In this document: positions 15,758 to 23,266 of the stretch, piece after piece
How the letters are laid out: every line of letters begins with the position of its first letter
How positions within the stretch are numbered: position 1 is the stretch's first letter
Origin: Candidatus Neomicrothrix sp. UBA2983
GTDB lineage: Bacteria > Actinomycetota > Acidimicrobiia > Acidimicrobiales > MedAcidi-G1
Assembly (NCBI GenBank): GCA_002346745.1
Contig: DEAL01000019.1
Span: 77,477 to 129,202, forward strand
Direction of reading: 5' to 3'
DNA: 51,726 nucleotides
Notes under the pieces: model-generated
The model's database searches: none
Seen by the model: the letters and a program-made list of their open reading frames with translations, nothing else
Told to the model about the DNA's origin: nothing
Program-made: the position numbers and the translations under genes

Positions 15758-17524
15758 ATGACCCGCATGACCCCCAGCGAGGCCTTCGTCGAGACGATGA
15801 GGTCCAACGGCGTCGAGACCGCCTTCGGCATCATGGGTTCGGCGTTCATGGACGCCATGGACATCTTCACCCCGGCCGGGATCCGCCTCGTTCCGGTCGT
15901 CCACGAGCAGGGCGCCGCCCACATGGCCGACGGGTACGCCCGGGTCAGTGGACGCCACGGCGTCGTCATCGGCCAGAACGGCCCCGGCATCTCCAACTGC
16001 GTGACCGCCATCGCCGCCGCCTTCTGGGCGCACAGCCCCGTCGTGATCGTCACCCCCGAGACGGGCACCATGGGCATCGGCCTGGGCGGCTTCCAGGAGG
16101 CCAACCAGCTCCCCATGTTCGAGGAGTTCACCAAGTACCAGGGCCACATCGTCAACGAGAACCGCATGGCCGAGATCACCGCCCGCTGCTTCGACCGGGC
16201 GGTCCTCGAAATGGGTCCGACCCAGCTCAACATCCCCCGCGACCGCTTCTACGGATCCATCGACGTCGACATCCCCGAGCCCATCCGCATCGAGCGGGGC
16301 GCCGGTGGCGAGAAGAGCCTCGACGAAGCCGCCGACCTGCTGGCCACCGCCGAGTTCCCGGTCCTCCTCTCCGGCGGCGGCGTTGTCATGGGCGATGCGG
16401 TGGCCGAGACCATCGAGCTGGCCGAGCGCCTGGGCTGCCCGGTCGTGAACTCGTACCTCCACAACGACTCGTTCCCCGCCAGCCACCCGCAGTGGTGCGG
16501 CCCGCTCGGCTACCAGGGCTCCAAGGCCGCCATGAAGCTCATCGCCGACGCCGACGTCGTCCTGGCACTCGGTACCCGCCTCGGCCCGTTCGGCACCCTG
16601 CCCCAGCACGGCATGGACTACTGGCCCGCCGACGCCAAGATCATCCAGGTCGACGCCGACGCCAAGATGCTGGGCCTCGTCAAGAAGGTCTCCGTGGGGA
16701 TCTGCGGCGACGCCGGTGCCGCCGCCACGGCCCTCACCGCCCGCCTCGCCGACCGCACTCTCGCCTGCGACGCCACCCGCGAGGAGCGGGCCGCCCGCAC
16801 CGCCGCCGAGAAGGCCGACTGGGAGGCCGAACTCGACAACTGGACCCACGAGACCGACGACTTCAGCATCGACATGATCAAGGAGGCCATCGACGAGGAG
16901 GGCAACTGGCTCCACCCCCGCCAGGTCCTCCGCGAGCTCGAGAAGGCCATGCCGCCCCGGGTCATGGTCTCCACCGACATCGGCAACATCAACTCGGTCG
17001 CCAACAGCTACCTGCGGTTCGAGGAGCCCCGCTCCATGTTCGCCGCCATGAGCTGGGGCAACTGCGGCTACGCCCTGCCGACCATCATCGGCGCCAAGGC
17101 CGCCGCCCCCGACCGCCCCGCCGTCTCCTACGCCGGCGACGGCGCCTGGGCCATGAGCATGGTCGAGGTCATGACCGCCGTGCGCCACGACATCCCCGTC
17201 ACCGCCATCGTGTTCCACAACCGCCAGTGGGGCGCCGAGAAGAAGAACCAGGTCGACTTCTACGGCCGTCGGTTCGTCGCCGGCGAGCTCGACGGCGGCG
17301 AGGACTACTCGGAGATCGCGCGGGCCATGGGCGCCGAGGGCGAACGCGTCGACCAGCTCGAGGAGGTCGGCCCGGCCCTCAGGTCGGCCATCGACGCCCA
17401 GATGAACGACCGCAAGACCACGGTCATCGAGATCATGTGCACCAAGGAGCTCGGCGACCCGTTCCGCAAGGACGCCCTCTCCCGTCCGGTGCGCAACCTC
17501 GAGAAGTACGCCGACTTTATCTGA
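15758..17524 (+). CDS. xsc: Sulfoacetaldehyde acetyltransferase (Xsc)
   Basis: 588 residues, the normal Xsc length. It is a thiamine-diphosphate enzyme with the usual three domains: the N-terminal active-site glutamate region (VVHEQGAAHMADGYARV), a central domain (LALGTRLGPFGTLPQHGMDY), and the C-terminal ThDP motif (YAGDGAWAMSM) ending with the N of VFHNRQWGAEK. GSAFMDAMDIF, GGFQEANQLPMFEE, HNDSFPASHP, GPLGYQGSKA and the C-terminal LGDPFRKDAL match Xsc rather than acetolactate synthase, as I recall the family. The reaction is sulfoacetaldehyde plus phosphate to acetyl phosphate plus sulfite. The ATG at 15758 has GAGGAG 6 nt upstream. No pta, taurine transaminase or sulfite exporter is adjacent. 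Confidence 0.85.
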   Translation: MTRMTPSEAFVETMRSNGVETAFGIMGSAFMDAMDIFTPAGIRLVPVVHEQGAAHMADGYARVSGRHGVVIGQNGPGISNCVTAIAAAFWAHSPVVIVTPETGTMGIGLGGFQEANQLPMFEEFTKYQGHIVNENRMAEITARCFDRAVLEMGPTQLNIPRDRFYGSIDVDIPEPIRIERGAGGEKSLDEAADLLATAEFPVLLSGGGVVMGDAVAETIELAERLGCPVVNSYLHNDSFPASHPQWCGPLGYQGSKAAMKLIADADVVLALGTRLGPFGTLPQHGMDYWPADAKIIQVDADAKMLGLVKKVSVGICGDAGAAATALTARLADRTLACDATREERAARTAAEKADWEAELDNWTHETDDFSIDMIKEAIDEEGNWLHPRQVLRELEKAMPPRVMVSTDIGNINSVANSYLRFEEPRSMFAAMSWGNCGYALPTIIGAKAAAPDRPAVSYAGDGAWAMSMVEVMTAVRHDIPVTAIVFHNRQWGAEKKNQVDFYGRRFVAGELDGGEDYSEIARAMGAEGERVDQLEEVGPALRSAIDAQMNDRKTTVIEIMCTKELGDPFRKDALSRPVRNLEKYADFI

Positions 17525-17546
17525 GTCGGGGTCCGGCCACCCCGAC
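17525..17546. terminator. Bidirectional hairpin between xsc and the SDR gene
   Basis: GTCGGGGT and ACCCCGAC form a perfect 8-bp stem around a 6-nt loop directly after the xsc stop codon. The convergent SDR gene ends 21 nt further on. A T tract is absent, as is common at this GC content. Confidence 0.6.
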
Positions 17547-17567
17547 CGAACGGGGAGAGCGCCGCCG

Positions 17568-18311
17568 CTACTGCAGGCCCTTCACGGCGCCGCTGTCGAC
17601 CGACAGCGACGCCCCGATGATCGACTTGGCCGACTCGGAGCAGAGGAACGCCACGATCCGGCCGAAGTCGCCGGGGTCGCCGAGGCGGCCGGTCGGCACC
17701 GACGCCGCCACGCCGTCGAGGTCGTCGTAGAGCTGGTGCAGCCGGTCGGTAGCGTGGAGGCCCGGCTGGACTGTGTTGACGACGACACCGTCGCCAGCCA
17801 CCTCGAGCGCCGTGGTCTTGAGGAAGGCCGTCAGGCCCGAGCGTGCCGTGTTCGACAGGATGAGGGTGTCCATCGGCTGCCGGACCGCTGCCGAGGTGAT
17901 CGCCACCACCCGGCCCCAGCCCCGTTCCTGCATCGTCGGCACGAAGGCCTTCGTGAGGGCGACCATCGAGAGCAGGTTGAGCTGCAGCGCCGTCGGGTAG
18001 GCGTCGGCCGGAGTCGAGGCGAAGTTCCCCGGCGGTGGACCGCCACCGTTCAGCACGAGGATGTCGATCTGGCCGAGCGCGGCGGTGGCGTCCCCGACGA
18101 GGGCGTCGACGCCGGAAGGGTCGCCCAGGTCGACGGTGAGGTTGGCGACCTCGCCGTCGATGGTCGCGGCTGCCGCGGCCAGCTTCTCGGCAGACCGGGA
18201 GGCCAGCGCCACCCGGACCCCTTCGGCGGCCAGCGCCTGGGCGCTGGCCAGGCCCAGCCCCGTGGATCCGCCCGTCACCAGGGCCGTGCGGCCCGAGATT
18301 CCGAGGTCCAT
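17568..18311 (-). CDS. Divergent short-chain dehydrogenase/reductase
   Basis: 247 residues with the SDR cofactor motif TGGSTGLG (13-20) and LNGGG in place of NNAG. The catalytic serine is kept in ITSAAVRQP, but the expected YxxxK reads SNTAR, so tyrosine is replaced by serine and lysine by arginine. This matches a subgroup of FabG-like proteins with an LSNxxR motif, whose activity is poorly known. The ATG at 18311 has GGGAGG upstream. It is convergent with xsc and divergent from the ThDP enzyme gene. Reduction of a normal 3-oxoacyl substrate should not be assumed. Confidence 0.85.
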   Translation of the reverse strand: MDLGISGRTALVTGGSTGLGLASAQALAAEGVRVALASRSAEKLAAAAATIDGEVANLTVDLGDPSGVDALVGDATAALGQIDILVLNGGGPPPGNFASTPADAYPTALQLNLLSMVALTKAFVPTMQERGWGRVVAITSAAVRQPMDTLILSNTARSGLTAFLKTTALEVAGDGVVVNTVQPGLHATDRLHQLYDDLDGVAASVPTGRLGDPGDFGRIVAFLCSESAKSIIGASLSVDSGAVKGLQ

Positions 18312-18390
18312 GGATGCCTCCCGTGTTGGGGTTCGTCCGTCGGCGGGTGAACGTAGTGCCTCGGGCGCGGGTGACCGGCTGCCGCCGTGC

Positions 18391-18396
18391 GAGGAT
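18391..18396 (+). promoter_or_regulatory. Putative -10 element of the ThDP enzyme gene
   Basis: GAGGAT lies 7 nt before the GTG at 18404. The same hexamer lies before the genes starting at 4030 and 20213. Read as a Shine-Dalgarno instead, GAGG would also serve the GTG. Confidence 0.4.
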
Positions 18397-18403
18397 GCGC
18401 GGC

Positions 18404-20083
18404 GTGGAGGCAGCACGGGAACGCACCGGTGGGCAGTTGCTCGTCGACTGCCTGCTGGCGCAGGGCGTCGACACCGCCTTCGGCGTCCCCGGCGAGAGCT
18501 ACCTCGCCGTTCTCGACGCCTTCCACGACGTCGCCGACCGCCTGCGGTTCGTGGTGTGCCGCCAGGAGGGTGGTGCCGCCTACATGGCGGAGGCCCACGG
18601 CAAGCTGACCGGCCGGCCCGGAGTCTGCTTCGTGACGAGGGGCCCCGGCGCCACGAACGCCGCGATCGGCGTCCACACGGCGCAGCAGGATTCGACGCCG
18701 ATGCTGCTCTTCGTCGGCCAGGTCGGGCTCGAGCATCGGGGCCTCGAGGCCTTTCAGGAGGTGGAGTACCGGTCCTTCTTCGACGACCTCGCCAAGTGGG
18801 TGGTCGAGGTCCAGTCACCCGACGAGCTGCCGTCGGTCGTCGACCGGGCGGTTCGCGAAGCCTGCTCGGACCGGCCGGGACCTGTCGTGGTCTCGCTGCC
18901 CGAGGACATGCTGCGGGCCACCACGATCGCGGGCCCCGGACCCTGCGTCGAGGTCACCGAACGGGAACCGACGGGCGACGAGGTCGCAGCCGTCAGCGAG
19001 GCCCTGTCCCGGGCGGAGCGGCCGGTCCTGCTCGTCGGCGGCGGGGGATGGACCCCGGAGGGCCGGCGCCACCTTCGGGATTCCGTCACCCGCAACGACC
19101 TCCCCGTCGTCGTCACCTTCCGCCGGCACGGCCTCTTCGACAACACCGACGACCGGTATGCCGGCGAGGCGGGCGTCGGAATGCCGCCCGCCGTCCGGGA
19201 GACGCTCGCGTCCGCCGACCTCGTCATCGCCCTCGGGAGCCGCTTCGGCGAGATGGCGACCGGCACCTACACGCTGTTCGGCGCCGGCCCCTCGACGCGC
19301 CCCGACGGCCAGGCCGTGGTCCACGTGCACGCCGACGCCGATGAGTTCGGCAAGGTCGTCGAGGCCGATGCCACCGTGCACGCCGGTCCCAACGAGGCGG
19401 CCCGGGTGCTGGCCGACCTCGACCTGCCCGGCTCGGCACGCTGGGGGGACTGGCGGGCCGACCGCCGCGCCGCCTTCCTGGCGACCCTCGACTGTCCGCC
19501 GCAGCTCGGCGACCTGGACCTCGGCGAGGTCATGGCGTGGCTGAGGGAACGGCTCCCGGCCGACGCCGTGGTCACCAACGGCGCCGGTAACTTCAGCGTC
19601 TGGCCCAACAAGTTCCTGCTCTACGGCGAGGACGCCGACCTGCTCGCCCCGCAGAACGGCACCATGGGCTACGGCCTTCCGGCGGCGGTGGCCGCCAAAC
19701 TGCTCCAGCCGGAGCGGACGATCATCTGCTTCGCCGGCGACGGCGACCTGCAGATGAACCTCCAGGAACTCGGCACCGCCCTCCAGGAGGACGCCCGGCC
19801 CATCGTGCTGGTGGTCGACAACTCGTCGTACGGGACCATCCGGATGCACCAGGAGATGCACCACCCCGGTCGGGTTTCGGGCACCGGCCTCGTGAACCCG
19901 GACTTCACGGCGATCGCCGCCGCCTACGGGATGCACGCCGAGCGGGTCGAGCGCACCGCCGACTTCGCCCCGGCCTTCGAGCGGGCGCTGGGCTCACCTT
20001 CTGGGGCACTGCTGCACCTCGTGGTCGCCACCGACCAGCTCAACCCGCGACTCACCGTCGAGGCGGCCCGCGGCGGGCGTTGA
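18404..20083 (+). CDS. Acetolactate-synthase-like ThDP-dependent enzyme
   Basis: About 559 residues of the IlvB-like family. The N-terminal domain has the catalytic glutamate in CRQEGGAAYMAEAHG, followed by FVTRGPGATNAAIG. The central domain has IALGSRFGEMATG, and the C-terminal domain has FAGDGDLQMNLQEL with VVDNSSYGTIRMHQ. Proteins of this type are annotated as acetolactate synthase large subunit, but no small subunit gene is near, so decarboxylation or carboligation of another 2-oxo acid is equally possible. Either the ATG at 18395 or the GTG at 18404 could be the start. I chose GTG because GAGGAT precedes it by 7 nt, as at similar genes. Confidence 0.85.
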   Translation: MEAARERTGGQLLVDCLLAQGVDTAFGVPGESYLAVLDAFHDVADRLRFVVCRQEGGAAYMAEAHGKLTGRPGVCFVTRGPGATNAAIGVHTAQQDSTPMLLFVGQVGLEHRGLEAFQEVEYRSFFDDLAKWVVEVQSPDELPSVVDRAVREACSDRPGPVVVSLPEDMLRATTIAGPGPCVEVTEREPTGDEVAAVSEALSRAERPVLLVGGGGWTPEGRRHLRDSVTRNDLPVVVTFRRHGLFDNTDDRYAGEAGVGMPPAVRETLASADLVIALGSRFGEMATGTYTLFGAGPSTRPDGQAVVHVHADADEFGKVVEADATVHAGPNEAARVLADLDLPGSARWGDWRADRRAAFLATLDCPPQLGDLDLGEVMAWLRERLPADAVVTNGAGNFSVWPNKFLLYGEDADLLAPQNGTMGYGLPAAVAAKLLQPERTIICFAGDGDLQMNLQELGTALQEDARPIVLVVDNSSYGTIRMHQEMHHPGRVSGTGLVNPDFTAIAAAYGMHAERVERTADFAPAFERALGSPSGALLHLVVATDQLNPRLTVEAARGGR

Positions 20084-20199
20084 GCAGCACCTACCCGGCC
20101 GGCACGAGGCGCGACCGCTCCTCGTTGCTGGACACCGAGGGCGAGTCGGCGCCGTTCGAGGGTCGGATCCCGGCCACGGCACCTCCCCGTGGTGCATGC

Positions 20200-20205
20200 G
20201 AGGAT
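20200..20205 (+). promoter_or_regulatory. Putative -10 element of the small membrane protein gene
   Basis: GAGGAT lies 7 nt before the GTG at 20213, a near copy of the arrangement at 18391-18406. Confidence 0.4.
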
Positions 20206-20212
20206 GTCCGTC

Positions 20213-20374
20213 GTGCGCCTCGATACCGAACTCCTCAGTTGGTGGCTGTTCCTGCTCTGCGCGGTCGGCTTCACGATCATGGCGGTCCGGGACCGCGACC
20301 CGCTGTTCATCGTGTCGACACTGTTCTTCGCCGCTGCCTGCGTCGTATTCCTCGCCGGCCGCAACCGGGCCTGA
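20213..20374 (+). CDS. Small two-helix membrane protein, unknown function
   Basis: 53 residues from the GTG at 20213, or 56 from the ATG at 20204. Two hydrophobic helices (SWWLFLLCAVGFTIMAV and FIVSTLFFAAACVVFLAG) are joined by a charged RDRDP turn, giving a hairpin with both ends on the same side. It resembles other small actinobacterial membrane proteins, but I cannot name a family. Independent support comes from a -10-like hexamer in front, a hairpin right after its stop, and clean hydrophobic periodicity not expected from a shadow frame. Confidence 0.6.
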   Translation: MRLDTELLSWWLFLLCAVGFTIMAVRDRDPLFIVSTLFFAAACVVFLAGRNRA

Positions 20375-20395
20375 CCGGGTCCGAACGGCCCGGTC
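20373..20395 (+). terminator. Hairpin after the small membrane protein gene
   Basis: GACCGGG and CCCGGTC pair around a 9-nt loop starting inside the stop codon region. It is followed 5 nt later by the -10 of the next gene. No T tract is present. Confidence 0.45.
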
Positions 20396-20400
20396 CTCGG

Positions 20401-20406
20401 TAGGTT
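20401..20406 (+). promoter_or_regulatory. Putative -10 element, leaderless start of the aminotransferase
   Basis: TAGGTT (TAnnnT) lies exactly 6 nt before the ATG at 20413, with no Shine-Dalgarno between them. Confidence 0.6.
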
Positions 20407-20412
20407 CGGGCC

Positions 20413-21336
20413 ATGAACCGCAGCACCCACCAGGCACTCGCCGACGAGCGCAACGCCTCCGTCGAGGTCTGGATCAACGACGAGTTCTTCCCACGTGACG
20501 AGGCCAAGGTGTCGGTGTTCGACAGCGGCTTCCTCGTCGGCGACGGTGTCTGGGAGGGGATCCGTCTGCACCACGGCGAGTTCGCCTTCCTCGACCGGCA
20601 CCTGGACCGGCTCTTCGCCGGCGCCGCCGCGATAGACCTCGACATCGGCCGCACCCGGGGGGAGGTCGCCGCCGCACTGCGGGCCACCGTCGAGCGCAAC
20701 GGCATGCACGACGGCGCCCACCTGCGTCTGATGGTCACCCGGGGCGACAAGAAGACCCCGTCGCAGCACCCCTCCAACGTGGTCGGCGGGCCGAACATGG
20801 TGGTCATCGCCGAGCACAAGGTGGCCGATCCGTCGGTGGCCGACGCCGGCATCACGCTGTTCACGGCCACGGTGCGGCGGCCCGGACCCGAGGTGCTCGA
20901 CCAGCGGCTCAACTGCCACTCCAAGCTGCACGAGGTCATCGCCCTCATCCAGGCCGTCAAGGCTGGGGCCGACGAGGCGCTGATGCTCGACCCGACGGGC
21001 GCCGTCGCCACCTGCAACGCCACCAACTTCTTCGTCGTCCGCGGCGGCGAGTTGTGGACCTCCACGGGCCACTACAACCTGAACGGCATCACCCGGCAGG
21101 TGCTCCTCGAGGAGGCCGAGGCCGCGGGCATCCGGACCCACCAGGCGCCTTATTCGCTGACCGACGTCTACGCCGCCGACGAGGCCTTCGTGACCGGCAC
21201 GTTCGGTGGGCTCACCCCCGTCACCGAGGTCGACGGCCGCACCATCGGCGACGGCACCGTGCCGGGCCCGATGACCCGCCGCCTGCGCGAGCTCTATGGC
21301 GTCGCCGTCGCCCGGGACGTCGGCGCCGGCGCGTGA
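20413..21336 (+). CDS. Class IV PLP aminotransferase (BCAT-like), atypical
   Basis: 307 residues of fold-type IV. K171 in NCHSKLHEVIAL is the PLP Schiff-base lysine, and ADEALMLDPTG and FVTGTFGGLTPV are typical. The glutamate that contacts the PLP ring nitrogen in BCAT and D-amino-acid transaminase is expected in the stretch GAVATCNATNFFVV, where T200 stands instead, so cofactor electronics should differ. I recall this ATCNxTxFF variant in a subgroup of bacterial proteins and in plant BCAT-like fusion proteins. The next gene, a sulfotransferase-like protein, corresponds to the other half of those fusions. The substrate is unknown. Confidence 0.85.
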   Translation: MNRSTHQALADERNASVEVWINDEFFPRDEAKVSVFDSGFLVGDGVWEGIRLHHGEFAFLDRHLDRLFAGAAAIDLDIGRTRGEVAAALRATVERNGMHDGAHLRLMVTRGDKKTPSQHPSNVVGGPNMVVIAEHKVADPSVADAGITLFTATVRRPGPEVLDQRLNCHSKLHEVIALIQAVKAGADEALMLDPTGAVATCNATNFFVVRGGELWTSTGHYNLNGITRQVLLEEAEAAGIRTHQAPYSLTDVYAADEAFVTGTFGGLTPVTEVDGRTIGDGTVPGPMTRRLRELYGVAVARDVGAGA

Positions 21337-21352
21337 CCAGGGGGCCGGCCTC

Positions 21353-22072
21353 GTGACCCTTCGCATCAACTGCTGCTCGGGGCCGCGCAACATCTCGACG
21401 GCACTCATGTACTCGTTCGCCCAACGGGCCGACACCACCGCTCTCGACGAGCCCCTCTACGCTCACTACCTGCGGGTGACCGGACGGGTGCACCCGGGCC
21501 GGGACGAAGTGCTGGCCGCCCAGGAGCCCGACGGCGAGCGCGTCGTGGCCGACGTGATGCTGGGCGGCTACGACACGCCGGTCGTGTTCTTCAAGCAGAT
21601 GGCCCACCACATCGTCGGCCTCGACCGCGCCTTCCTCGGCGAGTGCCGCAACGTGCTGTTGGTCCGCGAACCCACCGAGATGCTGGCCTCGCTGTCGGTC
21701 CGCCTCGACGATGCAACCCTGGCCGACACCGGTCTCGAGGTGCAGATGGAGCTGCTCGAGTCGATCCTGGAGGCGGGGGAGGAGCCGGTGGTGCTCGACG
21801 CCACCGTGCTGCGCCGGGACCCGCGAGCCGCCCTGACCACCCTCTGCGAACGGCTCGGCATCGGGTTCGACGAGGCCATGCTCTCGTGGCCCGCCGGCCC
21901 CAAGCCCGAGGACGGCGTCTGGGCGGTCCACTGGTACGACGCCGCACACTCGAGCACCGGCTTCCGGCCCTGGGAGTCGGGCACCGCCGTCGTGGCCGAC
22001 CACCTGCGACCGGTGCTCGACGCTGCCGTGCCGCTCTACGGGCGCCTCGCCGAGTACGCCATCACGACGTGA
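21353..22072 (+). CDS. Sulfotransferase-like P-loop protein
   Basis: 239 residues. The 5'-phosphosulfate-binding loop of sulfotransferase-like proteins is SGPRNISTALMYSFAQR near residues 9-25. The segments DEPLYAHYLRVTG and WPAGPKPEDGVWAVHWY are characteristic of the group fused to class IV aminotransferases in plants, as I recall them. The GTG at 21353 is preceded by AGGGGG. The gene starts 16 nt after the aminotransferase, so the two are co-transcribed. Catalytic sulfotransfer is not established for this subgroup. It may bind a phosphorylated nucleotide or sense sulfated metabolites. Confidence 0.8.
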   Translation: MTLRINCCSGPRNISTALMYSFAQRADTTALDEPLYAHYLRVTGRVHPGRDEVLAAQEPDGERVVADVMLGGYDTPVVFFKQMAHHIVGLDRAFLGECRNVLLVREPTEMLASLSVRLDDATLADTGLEVQMELLESILEAGEEPVVLDATVLRRDPRAALTTLCERLGIGFDEAMLSWPAGPKPEDGVWAVHWYDAAHSSTGFRPWESGTAVVADHLRPVLDAAVPLYGRLAEYAITT

Positions 22073-22212
22073 CCACTTGCTCGCCGGTGGCCGTGGACCA
22101 GCCGGTCAACCAGCTGCGCGACCCCGCCCTGTTCGACGACGGGGGTCGGACCCACCTCGTGTGCGCCGTGGCCGGGGAGTCCGGCCTGGCCCTGGTCGGG
22201 GTCACCTGGTAG
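22069..22212 (+). pseudogene. 3' remnant of a glycoside-hydrolase-like beta-propeller gene
   Basis: A 47-codon forward frame begins at a GTG overlapping the previous stop (GTGA). VNQLRDPALFDDGGRTHLVC followed by AVAGESGLAL resembles the last blade of five-bladed beta-propeller glycoside-hydrolase-like proteins, which end with a similar RDPA-F-DGRTYLLY-VAGESG pattern as I recall. All upstream domains are missing, so this is a tail, even if it is still translated by coupling. Its final 11 bases overlap the end of the convergent psuG gene. Confidence 0.5.
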
Positions 22213-23110
22213 CGGCCAGGGCGACGGCGACCTCGGTGGCGACGCGGGCGTTCTCGCGGACCAGGGCCACGTTGGCGGCCAGGCTGGCCCCGCCGGTGGC
22301 GTCGGCGATGTGGGCCAGCAGGAACGGCGTGACCGCGTAGCCGGTCACGTTCGCGGCCTCGGCGGCCGCCAGGCCGTCGGCGATGGCGGCGTCGATCGTG
22401 GCCGGGTCGGCCTCGGCTTCGCGGGGGATGGGGACGCCGAGCACGGCACCCGTCGTGAGGCCCGCGCCCCAGTGGGCGTCGAGCACGGCCGCTGCCTCGA
22501 CGGGACCGTCGACCCGGGCGGACACCGGCAGGCCACCGCCTCGCGTCCAGAACTCGGGCAAGGCGTCGGTGCCCCAGCCCAGGACGGGGACGCCGAGCGT
22601 CTCGAGGGCCTCGAGGGTGCGTGGCAGGTCGAGGACCGCCTTGGCGCCGGCGCACACGACGGCGACCGGCCATCGGCCGAGGGCGGTCAGGTCGGCCGAG
22701 GCGTCGCCGCCGTCGCCCCGGTGGACGCCGCCGATGCCGCCGGTGGCGAACACCCGGATGCCGGCCCGGTGGGCGGCGAACACGGTGGTGGCGACGGTCG
22801 TGGCGCCGATGCCGCCGCCAGCGAGGACGGCTCCCACGTCGCGGAGGCTGACCTTGGCGATGTCCGCACCGGTGCCGAGCCGCTCGAGGTCGTCGTCGGC
22901 GAGGCCGATCCGGATCGAGCCGTCAATGAGCGCCACGGTTGCGGGGACGGCGCCGCCGGCCCGGACGATGTCCTCTAGGGCCCGTGCGGTATCGACGTTC
23001 TCCGGATGGGGCATGCCGTGGGACACGATCGTGGACTCGAGTGCCACGACCGGCCGTCCGCCGGCGAGGGCGTCGGCCACCTCGTCGGTCGGGCACAGGG
23101 GCGGTTCCAC
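22202..23110 (-). CDS. psuG: Pseudouridine-5'-phosphate glycosidase
   Basis: 302 residues, the normal PsuG length. Signature stretches are VALESTIVSHGMPHPEN near the N-terminus, SLRDVGAVLAGGGIGATTVA, FATGGIGGVHRG, CAGAKAVLDLPRTLEALETL (with the catalytic lysine of the family) and VPVLGWGTDALPEFW. The enzyme splits pseudouridine 5'-phosphate into ribose 5-phosphate and uracil. The usual partner kinase PsuK is not adjacent. I start at GTG 23110 because CATGAT lies 6 nt upstream; the longer frame has 12 additional unsupported codons. Confidence 0.92.
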   Translation of the reverse strand: MEPPLCPTDEVADALAGGRPVVALESTIVSHGMPHPENVDTARALEDIVRAGGAVPATVALIDGSIRIGLADDDLERLGTGADIAKVSLRDVGAVLAGGGIGATTVATTVFAAHRAGIRVFATGGIGGVHRGDGGDASADLTALGRWPVAVVCAGAKAVLDLPRTLEALETLGVPVLGWGTDALPEFWTRGGGLPVSARVDGPVEAAAVLDAHWGAGLTTGAVLGVPIPREAEADPATIDAAIADGLAAAEAANVTGYAVTPFLLAHIADATGGASLAANVALVRENARVATEVAVALAATR

Positions 23111-23116
23111 GGGATC

Positions 23117-23122
23117 ATCATG
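23117..23122 (-). promoter_or_regulatory. Putative -10 element, leaderless start of psuG
   Basis: CATGAT lies 6 nt before the GTG at 23110 with no Shine-Dalgarno. Confidence 0.4.
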
Positions 23123-23187
23123 GCGCGTGGGACGGCGGCCGGACACGGCGGGCGGTCGACGGATACGGTCGATATGTCAGTCTGGTA

Positions 23188-23202
23188 CAACGGATTCCGT
23201 TG
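23188..23202. promoter_or_regulatory. Perfect palindrome, probable operator
   Basis: CAACGG-ATT-CCGTTG is a perfect 6-bp inverted repeat with a 3-nt spacer, flanked by CTGG and CCAG. It lies in an AT-richer stretch between the divergent psuG and C45 acyltransferase genes. A dimeric repressor or activator is likely to bind; no regulator gene lies next to it. Confidence 0.5.
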
Positions 23203-23253
23203 CTAATAGCCAGAACAGCGACGAAATCCCTTGCACCCCACCAACACTTGCGC

Positions 23254-23259
23254 GAGACT
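23254..23259 (+). promoter_or_regulatory. Putative -10 element of the C45 gene operon
   Basis: GAGACT lies 7 nt before the ATG at 23267. The palindrome at 23188-23202 lies about 50 nt upstream, where it could control this promoter. Confidence 0.45.
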
Positions 23260-23266
23260 GCCCCGC

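Noticed and set aside
15494..17218. A 574-codon reverse frame
   Set aside because: It is antisense to xsc, with Gly/Asp/Val-rich repetitive sequence and no family features.
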